A DNA stretch of 64,000 nucleotides from Chloranthus sessilifolius. Its lineage: Eukaryota; Streptophyta; Magnoliopsida; Chloranthales; Chloranthaceae. Below are positions 61,201-64,000 of this stretch, in pieces. The notes beneath the pieces are model-generated. The model had not been told where the DNA came from and searched no databases. It saw only the letters and a program-made list of their open reading frames with translations. Position 1 is the stretch's first letter. Each line of letters opens with the position of its first letter. The position numbers and the translations under genes are program-made. The stretch spans positions 3,252,088-3,316,087 of the forward strand of contig CM037593.1 of NCBI GenBank assembly GCA_021018995.1, written 5' to 3'.

Positions 61201-62161
61201 TATATATATGGGACTGACTCTCCTGACCGTCATTTAAGCAGCAAATGGTGCTTAAACGATCATACACCATTTATTGGCTTATGATTTTGAAAATCGATAC
61301 CGTCAAAGATATATCATCAATTGAAGGGTTATGGGCAAAAAATCACACTTTTTAGGAGATTCAAACCATCTGATTTGTGCACTCAAATATCAACTGTTGC
61401 TCTTAATTTTGATGGCTGATATTAAAGTTCACTGATCGGATGGTTTACATCCACTTATAAGATGATCTTTTGGCTGGGGCATGCTCCAACAATGGATTGC
61501 CATTTTGGGAAATTTAGATTGATCATAGATGTGTACCTCATGGCACAATGACAAATCACACTTCAATGGTGTGAGATAAAAAGTGGCATTTTAATCATGG
61601 AAGATAATTTCAACACCATTTGGTCCTTAAATGTCGGTCAGGAGCCAGTATCCCTATATATATATATATATATATAACCTGCATCGTAGGAACCTATGAT
61701 TGTAATATGAGAACATCATTATCACAATGATGAGTGTAAATTCCATGTCAAATTCTCTGGTGCTCGAAATGCCTCGCCTTCGAATACAAATTTCAACCAT
61801 ATTGAAGCCCAAAAGCCCCACCCATTATGCCATCTGTATGAAATGCACTCACAAAAGTATCTTGTTTGATTAATCAGAGGGCCCTCGATGGTCCGACGCC
61901 TCTGAAGAAGTTTAACTTGCTCTCACTCGGCATTAATTCTTTGGTTCTCTTACAGGGCAATTTGGGTATGCTTCCATATATGGGGAGCTCCCCGACTTCA
62001 ACCCCAGGAGGGATCAAATCTTGGACGCCCCATTTGTACCTTCAGAAAAACCATGGGAGACTATCTTCAGTGGATCATCACATGTTCTTCCCCCACTCTC
62101 CAAACTGTGTTCAGCATTTTTGGCATCTTTGCTAGAAAAGAGACCGGCTGTGGTAGAATGA
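26164..62161 (+). CDS. WDR75: WDR75/UTP17-like WD40 protein of the small-subunit processome (16 exons, 811 aa)
   Basis: WDR75 (yeast Utp17/Nan1) belongs to the t-UTP/UtpA complex, which in the nucleolus links rDNA transcription to early 18S pre-rRNA processing. That role is known for the family and inferred here. The joined exons give 2436 bp, 811 residues plus TGA, close to plant homologues. The start ATG at 26164 gives [20 protein letters not shown], the family's usual N-terminus. Two WD40 propellers are expected: repeats up to about residue 400 ([50 protein letters not shown]) and from about 480 ([57 protein letters not shown]). The tail is [20 protein letters not shown]. All 15 introns have GT-AG ends; no stop or frameshift was seen. 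Introns 8 and 11 are swollen by transposons. Sure of the family; transcript support is not available. Confidence 0.95.
26405..26813. mobile_element. MITE in intron 1, CATAGTCA/GTCGG family
   Basis: Ends CATAGTCATAGTCAGGAGTC and ...GACTTTTGTGACTATG are inverted. The interior has CGGCAATAAATCGGCAAGGG and a CTAAAGGTTTTTTTATGAAC stretch. An inverted copy lies at 29043-29402 and a diverged one at 59265-59606. Confidence 0.75.
26994..27179 (+). CDS. WDR75: WDR75 exon 2 (residues 41-102)
   Basis: Acceptor GGTTGCAG, donor ATG/GTAAGA. Encodes [15 protein letters not shown] and [20 protein letters not shown], a clear WD40 repeat. Phase 0 on both sides. Intron 2 (901 bp) contains a composite MITE. Confidence 0.95.
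27390..27965. mobile_element. Composite MITE in intron 2
   Basis: Outer inverted arms (GCATTTACCTCC... and ...GGGGTAAATGCAAAAAG) enclose an inner inverted pair, TTTGACTGCTTTGCATCAGA and a TCTAATTCAAAGCAATCAAA stretch. A second copy with the same outer arms is at 30825-31390. Confidence 0.75.
28081..28257 (+). CDS. WDR75: WDR75 exon 3 (residues 103-161)
   Basis: Acceptor TTCTTGCAG, donor GAG/GTAGTT. Encodes [20 protein letters not shown] and a basic stretch ending [10 protein letters not shown]. Phase 0. The intron sequence just after the donor is duplicated about 560 bp downstream. Confidence 0.93.
28263..28440 (+). repeat. Intron 3 duplication, left copy
   Basis: Starts five bases after the exon 3 donor. 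It shares TGGAGAATGTGCACAGA, AGTGAACC(C/T)GTCATTGTCC and TAGGATGTGAAG with 28822-29003. The two copies flank a MITE. Confidence 0.75.
28484..28815. mobile_element. CATGG-family hAT MITE in intron 3
   Basis: The left end CATGGGTCAAAATATCGG equals the end of the 5.2 kb hAT at 45576. The interior holds repeated GTATCG(C/T)C(C/G)GATACA motifs. The right end is decayed, so the border is approximate. Confidence 0.7.
28822..29003 (+). repeat. Intron 3 duplication, right copy
   Basis: A diverged direct copy of 28263-28440, without the exon. It is about 80-85% similar by eye. Confidence 0.75.
29043..29402. mobile_element. MITE in intron 3, inverted copy of the intron 1 MITE
   Basis: Reads CATAGTCACACAAGTCTGCA at the left and ...GCCGATTTATTGCTGACTATG at the right, with the AAAACCTTTAGGTTTT stretch seen inverted in the 26405-26813 copy. 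Confidence 0.75.
29686..30005. mobile_element. MITE in intron 3, GATGGRGAT core family
   Basis: Inverted ends CCATTGACTTCTTTGAATTA and ...TTTGAATCAGTCATTG. The interior includes CACACAAGGGATCTTGAGAC and its inverted partner ATCAAGATCCCTTGTGCAGA. Confidence 0.7.
30191..30599 (+). CDS. WDR75: WDR75 exon 4 (residues 162-298)
   Basis: The longest exon, 409 bp. Encodes [38 protein letters not shown] and [16 protein letters not shown] with the insert [20 protein letters not shown]. It ends one base into a glycine codon before GTAGGG. Confidence 0.95.
30825..31390. mobile_element. Composite MITE in intron 4
   Basis: Outer arms TTTTTTGCATTTACCCCTAA and ...GGGGTGTAAATGCAAAAAAC are inverted for about 75 bp (including ACCTATTTACATTGCGGCC). 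Inner arms are TGACTGCTCTTAATCAGACG and its partner TGATTCAAAGCAGTCAAAGG. Confidence 0.8.
31446..31564 (+). CDS. WDR75: WDR75 exon 5 (residues 298-337)
   Basis: Acceptor TTGTTCAG completes the Gly codon. Encodes [20 protein letters not shown], a WD repeat, and the family-conserved [17 protein letters not shown]. Donor TCT/GTAAGA, phase 0. Confidence 0.95.
31885..32060. mobile_element. Decayed CATGG-family hAT MITE in intron 5
   Basis: Starts CATGGTTCAAAATCTTGGC, followed by GATACCGGTACGTATCGTAT. The right end is lost. Confidence 0.5.
32061..32740. other. Rest of intron 5
   Basis: AT-rich intron sequence without a recognisable element or gene. Confidence 0.4.
32752..32829 (+). CDS. WDR75: WDR75 exon 6 (residues 338-363)
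   Basis: Only 78 bp: [20 protein letters not shown] then SISGIK. Acceptor ATCTTCAG, donor AAG/GTTTGT. Conserved position in plant homologues; phase 0. Confidence 0.93.
32948..33085 (+). CDS. WDR75: WDR75 exon 7 (residues 364-409)
   Basis: Encodes [20 protein letters not shown] and [20 protein letters not shown]. Acceptor ATATTCAG, donor CAG/GTCTGC. Intron 6 before it is only 118 bp. Confidence 0.93.
33278..33322 (+). CDS. WDR75: WDR75 exon 8, a 45-bp exon (residues 410-424)
   Basis: Encodes [15 protein letters not shown]. Acceptor TTTTGCAG, donor ACG/GTAATG. It is isolated by the LINE-bearing 3.66 kb intron 8; skipping it would keep the frame. Confidence 0.9.
33428..33815. mobile_element. 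MITE in intron 8, ATGGTTTTAAAA-ended
   Basis: Ends ATGGTTTTAAAATGTGAAAA and CGAGTTTTAGAACTAT are inverted, and ACTCGG/CCGAGT and AACTCGACG motifs occur in both orientations. A hAT-like MITE is likely but no target duplication was verified. Confidence 0.55.
33816..34365. other. Unassigned part of intron 8
   Basis: It contains a C-run (33843-33850) and a T-run of about 24 bp (34254-34277), which could be the antisense poly(A) of an old retroposon. No protein similarity was recognised. Confidence 0.35.
34366..36895 (-). mobile_element. 5'-truncated L1-type LINE in intron 8, antisense
   Basis: The poly(A) side is a T-run at about 34367-34379, followed by the LINE's ORF2 read on the minus strand: reverse transcriptase, then the zf-RVT region. 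ORF1 and the endonuclease are absent, so it is 5'-truncated at about 36890. No convincing target duplication was seen. Confidence 0.85.
34684..36883 (-). pseudogene. LINE ORF2: reverse transcriptase and zf-RVT (broken)
   Basis: Read 3' to 5': [55 protein letters not shown], then [17 protein letters not shown] with the catalytic FADD intact, then [20 protein letters not shown] and [20 protein letters not shown]. The zf-RVT part has [34 protein letters not shown] and [16 protein letters not shown]. Stops and frame shifts near 36350, 36080 and 35200 break it. Confidence 0.9.
36983..37149 (+). CDS. WDR75: WDR75 exon 9 (residues 425-480)
   Basis: Encodes [40 protein letters not shown] and [12 protein letters not shown]. 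Acceptor GGTTGCAG, donor CAG/GTAATT, ending two bases into a Ser codon. Confidence 0.95.
37150..38430. other. Intron 9, left part
   Basis: Intron DNA with a CA microsatellite (37807-37838). A phrase of about 35 bp, CCCCTTGTGCGGTAGGGTGA, occurs twice around it (37842 and 37879). No gene seen. Confidence 0.5.
38440..38623. mobile_element. CATGG-family hAT MITE in intron 9 (184 bp)
   Basis: Ends CATGTGTCAAAATCTCGG and GAGATTTTGATCCATG are inverted, with GGCGATACATAC and GTATCGGCGATACC repeats inside. The flanks GGTTGGGC and GGTTGGGA (the latter sharing the last G) suggest an 8-bp target duplication with one change. Confidence 0.8.
39037..39115 (+). CDS. WDR75: WDR75 exon 10 (residues 480-506)
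   Basis: Encodes [20 protein letters not shown] and YGGDFK, the start of the second propeller's clear repeats. Acceptor AAATACAG, donor AAG/GTAATA. Confidence 0.95.
39195..39280 (+). CDS. WDR75: WDR75 exon 11 (residues 507-535)
   Basis: Encodes [20 protein letters not shown] and KCQSVGSYK. Acceptor TTCCTTAG, donor CAA/GTATGA, two bases into a Lys codon. It is followed by the 17.3 kb intron 11. Confidence 0.94.
39281..39830. other. Intron 11, left unique part
   Basis: No gene or clear element. It runs from the exon 11 donor to the first MITE. Confidence 0.4.
39839..40305. mobile_element. hAT-type MITE with perfect 8-bp target duplication (467 bp)
   Basis: Terminal repeats TAGGGCTGTCAACG and CGTTGACAACCCTA match at 13 of 14 positions. 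ATCCCATC flanks both sides (39831-39838 and 40306-40313). The interior is rich in GGGTCGGGTC and GACCCGACCC. A right-end fragment of the same family is near 55925-56114. Confidence 0.9.
40501..40711. mobile_element. CATGG-family hAT MITE with perfect 8-bp duplication (211 bp)
   Basis: Ends CATGGGTTAAAATGCCGG and CGATATTTTGATCCATG. CAACTAAG flanks it exactly on both sides (40493-40500 and 40712-40719). The interior is packed with GGACGATACGTACC/GGTACGTATCGTCC motifs. This is the cleanest copy of the family in the window. Confidence 0.93.
40791..40854. repeat. (TA)n microsatellite
   Basis: About 64 bp of TA repeats abutting the left end of the captured-gene hAT element; the TA run continues after its right end. 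Confidence 0.95.
41751..42822 (-). pseudogene. Captured glutathione peroxidase (GPX) gene fragment, four exons
   Basis: Plant GPX enzymes are thioredoxin-dependent peroxidases that reduce H2O2 and lipid hydroperoxides. Minus-strand exons: 42746-42822 ([20 protein letters not shown] then NVASQ), about 42412-42473 ([17 protein letters not shown]), 41928-42036 ([20 protein letters not shown], then [13 protein letters not shown]) and about 41751-41831 ([20 protein letters not shown]). The peroxidatic Cys is formed across the first intron (TG/T), and the FPCNQFG and CTRFK cysteines remain. The residue after the peroxidatic Cys is Arg where Gly is usual. The exon with the start and the last exons (WNFSKF onward) are missing, and the second exon lacks a proper donor. 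A gene fragment, not a working enzyme. Confidence 0.88.
42823..43200 (-). other. Possible captured GPX upstream sequence
   Basis: On the minus strand, between the hAT end and the first GPX exon, there is a pyrimidine-rich leader-like stretch (TCTCTCTCTCCCTCTCTTAG) after AAACCCTCTCC. It could be the donor gene's 5' UTR and first intron. No GPX first exon was found. Confidence 0.35.
43204..43252. repeat. (TA)n microsatellite inside the captured-gene element
   Basis: About 48 bp of TA repeats near the element's right end. Frames across it are artefacts. Confidence 0.95.
43371..45567 (-). mobile_element. L1-type LINE in intron 11, 3' half (antisense)
   Basis: The poly(A) side is a short T-run at 43371-43377 followed by a GATTGGTAAGAAAAAACATT-type LINE tail. 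The half is cut at 45567 by the hAT insertion and continues at 50759-54425. Without the hAT and its duplication the LINE is about 5.9 kb, close to full length. Confidence 0.85.
43541..45567 (-). pseudogene. LINE ORF2: RT core and zf-RVT (broken)
   Basis: Read on the minus strand from the hAT junction: [46 protein letters not shown], then [22 protein letters not shown] and [20 protein letters not shown]. The catalytic motif is FAND where FADD is expected, so one metal-binding Asp is lost. Then come the zf-RVT part ([20 protein letters not shown]) and the C-terminal [15 protein letters not shown]. Several frameshifts are present. Confidence 0.88.
45568..45575. repeat. hAT target duplication, left copy
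   Basis: GTGGGAAA directly precedes the hAT terminus. The right copy at 50752 reads GTGGGAA then T, that is, one A shorter. The LINE protein frame (KLI-SHYQGAF) supports an original GTGGGAAATGAG target. Confidence 0.85.
45590..45905. repeat. hAT left subterminal array of ATCGTCCGAT motifs
   Basis: About a dozen motifs such as ATCGTCCGATA and TATCGGACGATA in both orientations. Such arrays are usually transposase-binding sites; that role is inferred. Confidence 0.75.
46553..46895. repeat. CACATG/TGTGACAC palindrome array inside the hAT
   Basis: About 340 bp built from ACATGTAATTGATGTGTCAC, TGTGTCACATGTGACACAT and inverted forms. It can fold into many hairpins. No coding potential. Confidence 0.85.
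46920..47270 (+). repeat. AT-rich tandem repeat of about 60-70 bp
   Basis: Four to six units share TAGAATAATATCAAATAAAT and GGTAAAATATAATCTAATAT. It lies between the palindrome array and the transposase start. Confidence 0.8.
47310..47815 (+). pseudogene. hAT transposase, BED-like zinc-finger N-terminus
   Basis: The frame from ATG 47310 includes [20 protein letters not shown] followed by [12 protein letters not shown], the pattern of BED-type fingers in plant hAT transposases. The usual first Cys of the C-x2-C pair reads as another residue ([11 protein letters not shown]). The frame then shifts by about 47550 into an Arg/Glu-rich stretch ending [14 protein letters not shown]. Confidence 0.82.
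48085..48625 (+). pseudogene. hAT transposase, DUF659 region
   Basis: [37 protein letters not shown], then [20 protein letters not shown] and [18 protein letters not shown] are diagnostic of the DUF659 part of plant hAT transposases. They include the conserved CDGWT and VTDNAANY, parts of the RNase H-like catalytic fold. A frameshift near 48605 ends the frame. Confidence 0.92.
48640..49230 (+). pseudogene. hAT transposase, middle region
   Basis: Readable pieces are [52 protein letters not shown] and [17 protein letters not shown]. Then, after a short intron-like gap, [20 protein letters not shown] and [20 protein letters not shown], with a possible donor GTGAGT at 49211. Confidence 0.85.
49299..49600 (+). 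pseudogene. hAT C-terminal dimerisation region
   Basis: After a likely acceptor (CTTTATAG) the frame reads [38 protein letters not shown], then [20 protein letters not shown] and [26 protein letters not shown] is the hallmark of the hAT dimerisation domain. Two in-frame stops break it: TAG at 49379-49381 (before WMHYEG) and TAA at 49442-49444 (before TCSSSN). Confidence 0.92.
49675..50434 (+). pseudogene. hAT transposase, acidic and Tyr/Pro-rich tail
   Basis: It continues with stretches such as [20 protein letters not shown] and, in the open frame 50033-50434, [20 protein letters not shown] and [20 protein letters not shown], ending [10 protein letters not shown] before TAA. Plant hAT proteins often have a disordered acidic/Tyr-rich tail. 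An in-frame TGA near 49968 separates the parts. Confidence 0.75.
50959..51870 (-). pseudogene. LINE ORF2 N-terminal endonuclease and linker (broken)
   Basis: Minus-strand pieces: [20 protein letters not shown] (from the DWCIGGDFN-like region), [40 protein letters not shown] and [16 protein letters not shown]. The SRIDRF and SDHRPL motifs belong to the AP-endonuclease-like (EEP) domain of plant L1 elements. It leads into [10 protein letters not shown] and [12 protein letters not shown] at the start of the RT. Several frameshifts occur. Confidence 0.87.
51961..54240 (-). pseudogene. LINE ORF1 (gag-like, DUF4283 type), decayed
   Basis: Near 53570-53640 the minus strand reads [20 protein letters not shown], the conserved core of DUF4283/zf-CCHC_4 ORF1 proteins, followed by [20 protein letters not shown] and [14 protein letters not shown]. 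Upstream frames (53853-54230) and the Ser-rich segment at 51961-52398 are probably its ends. A C-run near 53648-53665 sits next to the core. Many stops are present. Confidence 0.75.
53648..53665. repeat. C homopolymer of about 18 bp
   Basis: A run of C within the LINE ORF1; prone to sequencing error and a likely cause of one frame change. Confidence 0.9.
54500..54960 (+). pseudogene. RNase H-like remnant of a non-LTR element (sense)
   Basis: In changing + frames one reads [26 protein letters not shown] and [16 protein letters not shown], resembling the RNase H domain (RVT_3 type) of plant non-LTR elements, whose end reads REAN..AD.LA..G. It is opposite in strand to the neighbouring LINE, so it is a separate insertion. 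Confidence 0.5.
54961..55919. other. Intron 11, right part without a recognised element
   Basis: AT-rich, with no domain or repeat that I could assign. Confidence 0.4.
55920..56114. mobile_element. Partial hAT-type MITE, right end only
   Basis: Contains GGTTCGGTTCGGGCGTGGGC and ends CCTGTTGACAACCCTAAAA, the right terminus seen at 39839-40305. The left end is missing. Confidence 0.55.
56619..56748 (+). CDS. WDR75: WDR75 exon 12 (residues 535-578)
   Basis: Encodes [20 protein letters not shown] and [20 protein letters not shown]. Acceptor GTCATGCAG completes the split Lys codon, confirming the join across intron 11. Donor ACG/GTAATT. Confidence 0.95.
56762..57207. mobile_element. MITE in intron 12, TTTAAACACCAAA-ended
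   Basis: Inverted arms of about 50 bp: GACCATTATTTAAACACCAA and the right-arm partner CACCACTTTGGTGTTTGAAT. The interior has AAACCATCCGATCTG and its partner CAATTGGATGGTTTACA. Relatives are at 60520-60880 and 61210-61654. Confidence 0.75.
57218..57632. mobile_element. MITE in intron 12 with 40-bp outer arms and GATGGAGATC core
   Basis: Outer arms GTACCTTTAAATTCACCCAC and GTGGGTGAATTTAAAGGTAC are inverted. Just inside, GCTTTGAATCGGATGATGGA pairs with TCGTCCGAGTCAAAGCAGTC. The core matches the MITEs at 27390, 29686 and 30825, but the outer arms differ. Confidence 0.78.
57746..57878 (+). CDS. WDR75: WDR75 exon 13 (residues 579-623)
   Basis: Encodes [20 protein letters not shown] and [20 protein letters not shown]. 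Acceptor TTTTCAG, donor GAAG/GTATGC, one base into an Ala codon. Confidence 0.95.
57990..58330. mobile_element. Diverged CATGG-family-like repeat in intron 13
   Basis: Contains TATCCGATACATATTGGTC and several TGATACGTATCAGG motifs, like the hAT MITEs but with altered ends. Perhaps two decayed copies. Confidence 0.4.
58331..59264. other. Intron 13 without a recognised element
   Basis: No gene or clear repeat was found. Confidence 0.4.
59265..59606. mobile_element. MITE in intron 13, diverged copy of the intron 1 family
   Basis: Left end ATAGTGACCAAGTCGGGGTT, then GGGAATAAATCGGC, and right end GGCGAATTTGGTCACTAT are inverted. It is related to 26405-26813 by the AATAAATCGGC block. Confidence 0.6.
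59932..60095 (+). CDS. WDR75: WDR75 exon 14 (residues 623-677)
   Basis: Encodes [20 protein letters not shown] and [20 protein letters not shown]. Acceptor TTGTTGCAG, donor AGG/GTATGG, phase 0. Confidence 0.95.
60234..60432 (+). CDS. WDR75: WDR75 exon 15 (residues 678-744)
   Basis: Encodes [20 protein letters not shown] and [20 protein letters not shown]. Acceptor TTATTCAG, donor CCAG/GTACTT, one base into a Gly codon. Confidence 0.95.
60520..60885. mobile_element. MITE remnant in intron 15, AACCATCC family
   Basis: Right arm TGAACACCATTTTGGTGTTC and interior TTAACCCATCCGATCTGTGC match the 56762 copy. The left arm is decayed. Confidence 0.55.
60985..61200. mobile_element. MITE fragment in intron 15
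   Basis: Contains the block ATGCAGTTCAATATTAACCA and GATTTGGATTGCTGTAA phrases also seen near 59690-59800, in inverted orientation to the neighbouring MITEs. Confidence 0.4.
61210..61654. mobile_element. MITE in intron 15 (445 bp), inserted in a TA repeat
   Basis: Ends GGGACTGACTCTCCTGACCG and CGGTCAGGAGCCAGTATCCC are inverted, followed inside by matching CATTTAAG and CTTAAATG. TA repeats flank both sides. It is the cleanest copy of the AACCATC...GATGGTT family. Confidence 0.8.
61655..61676. repeat. (TA)n microsatellite
   Basis: About 22 bp of TA at the right edge of the MITE; a shorter TA run lies at its left edge (61197-61209). Confidence 0.9.
61956..62161 (+). CDS. WDR75: WDR75 exon 16 and stop (residues 744-811)
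   Basis: Encodes [20 protein letters not shown] and [20 protein letters not shown], ending PAVVE-TGA at 62159-62161. The acceptor TCTTACAG completes the Gly codon. Confidence 0.95.
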
Positions 62162-62700
62162 AAATATATAGTTACAGAAAGGAATCAGTGTAGTGTTCTT
62201 CAAACCAATTTGTGACACGTGGTACCCGCACAGTGAAGGGACTCGGATGCTCGACAAGTGGAATGCATTGGATTGGTGAGTGGTGATGTGGCGAGTGAGT
62301 TGGGTTATCAAGGTTGATTGAATTGAAATGCAAGGTGCGTATTTTGTTGCTATGGCCATTGCATTGAACAACAGGAATTGAAAGTCCATTTTCCTGAGGC
62401 AAGAGAAGAGGCCAACAGGTCTTAATGAGATCAACAGATCTGTTGGTTCTAAGAGATTTTGTATTTTTTATATAGAAATTAATGTTTGAGAGGTGCCATT
62501 TTTTTTCGCTCTTTGATTGAAATTTTGCTTTATGTGGTTATAGTATCAGCCCTGTATTTCTTATTGTTGTTCAAATTAGATCACTATTTTCGCGTAACTT
62601 CAGTCCTTTATTCCTCATTATTCAAGAAGATAATGCTTAGCCCTTTGCTTTGTGCACTCTGTTACATCAATTGGTAAAATAAATAAGAAAAGTACCAAAG
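62162..62700 (+). other. WDR75: Inferred WDR75 3' UTR
   Basis: Follows the TGA. AATAAA occurs at 62678-62683, about 520 bp downstream of the stop, a plausible but unproven polyadenylation signal. No other gene overlaps it. Confidence 0.5.
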
Positions 62701-64000
62701 CAGGACCCATAAGCATTTTCACTTTACGAAAATGCGCTAACACACACGGTCATAACCGATCGTGTATGGTGCACGAGGCATAAATGCACTATACACTATT
62801 TATATTCATATTACCTTTATACTCCTACTGTATTATATTATTACAAATTTATCTTCACAAATGATATAGGCCTCTTAAAGATTGTAAACCAACTTCTTTT
62901 GATCATAAAAGACTTGTAGTTTGCTGTTTGCTGTAAGATGTTATTTTGCACGAATTTATAGCTTCTTTCCAATGGGTTAAAAATGAGTCGCGATTATATG
63001 ATAAGCTTAAGCTTCTTTATTCCTTACTATCATCTCTTATTCAATTTTTTTATATGTTCATGTTTATGGATTATTTTGATTGAATTTGTTCACTAAACTA
63101 ATTTAGTTACTATTTGACTAATGGCATTGCTAAATTTCATATTTAGACTTGATGGTGCAAGATACTCAAAATGAATGTGTCTATATCATAAATATATTTT
63201 AAAGTAACTTTGAATAAGACATAATAAGGTAGCAGGTAAACCGTGATTTTAGTTTTTTGGTTTTATTTTATTTTATGGTTTAATTGGCCTATGCGTATCA
63301 GTGGCCGATTTTTTATACCTTGGTATTAAGATCGAAGAATCACACATCCTATACCAATTTTAATACCTTGCTTAATGCTAATAGATTGTAGTCTATTCAA
63401 AGATTGCCTAGGTAAGTTCATACCTAAAACTAATGTTGAGATGATAGGATTGTATTATTCAATACAGTGAAAGCATATATTGCTTCATTAAAAAAAAAAA
63501 AAGATATTGCTTCATTAGTTCATGAGCTTCTAAGTTGAGATGAAGCATATATGGACTTCAGTTTTGTGATTACAGATGATACATCTCGAAGCCCTCTGAA
63601 AACTTCATTTTTTATCTCCTATATTTTCCCAAGTTTTACAATTTTTTACCCCAATTTTCGTCTTGCCCATTTATTCTCGAACCTTTGAATAAACTAAGCC
63701 CAGGCTTTAGGTAGGCAAATATAACGTACAAGAGGCATTTTTCTGTGGGAAAATTTTAAAATAATTTCTGAACTTTAACTCTATTATCAATAATGCATTT
63801 AAATTATTGCTCCTATTTAATATGCACTCAAAGTACATATAAATTCATCAACTAAACTTTTACCGTCACTTTCCGTTAATATGTGAACGGAAAATAGCAT
63901 GCGTGGCATGTTAATGTGGTGAGAATTTAGTAGACACGACTATTGATTTTGGATATTATATGCCACGTTAGCGTGCGTGGCATGCCAACGTGGGGAGGAT
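62701..64000. other. Downstream spacer
   Basis: AT-rich, no recognised gene. Near the end, GCATGCGTGGCATGTTAATG and GCGTGCGTGGCATGCCAACG (about 63897 and 63971) form a direct repeat about 75 bp apart that continues past the window edge. Confidence 0.45.

Overview
This is plant nuclear DNA. The signs are split genes with GT-AG introns, nested plant-type transposons (CACTA, hAT, L1-type LINEs, Gypsy-like solo LTRs, MITEs) and long AT-rich spacers. The species cannot be fixed from the sequence. Long, transposon-filled introns fit a large angiosperm genome. No rRNA, tRNA, CRISPR or bacterial-style operon was seen.

The one clear cellular gene is on the + strand from about 25.1 to 62.7 kb. It has 16 coding exons (26164-62161) that join in frame, with GT-AG borders throughout, into an 811-residue protein. 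I recognise it as plant WDR75 (UTP17/Nan1), a nucleolar WD40 protein of the t-UTP part of the small-subunit processome. The coding region is 2.4 kb but spans 36 kb. The expansion comes from transposons: intron 8 holds a 5'-truncated LINE, intron 11 alone is 17.3 kb, and most other long introns carry MITEs.

Layout. 1-13.9 kb: a decayed CACTA (En/Spm) transposon with TNP2-like and TNPA-like gene remains, a right end TAGTAGTG at 13878, and three LTR-type insertions (2552-5618, 6832-8300, 11233-12586). 13.9-24.8 kb: gene-free, with a 3.8 kb LTR-like block (14845-18630), another LTR-like block (22286-23853), tandem repeats and MITEs. 24.8-26.2 kb: WDR75 promoter, inferred 5' UTR and a 5' UTR intron. 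26.2-62.2 kb: WDR75. 62.2-64 kb: 3' UTR and spacer.

Intron 11 (39281-56618) is a stack of insertions: a hAT-type MITE with a perfect 8-bp target duplication; a 211-bp MITE of a second hAT family, also with a perfect 8-bp duplication; a 2.5 kb hAT-ended element carrying four exons of a glutathione peroxidase gene (gene capture); and a nearly full-length antisense LINE split by a 5.2 kb hAT element with transposase remains. The ends of that hAT (CATGGGTCAAAATA and arrays of ATCGTCCGAT) match those of the small MITEs scattered through WDR75, so a coding relative and its MITEs sit in the same gene.
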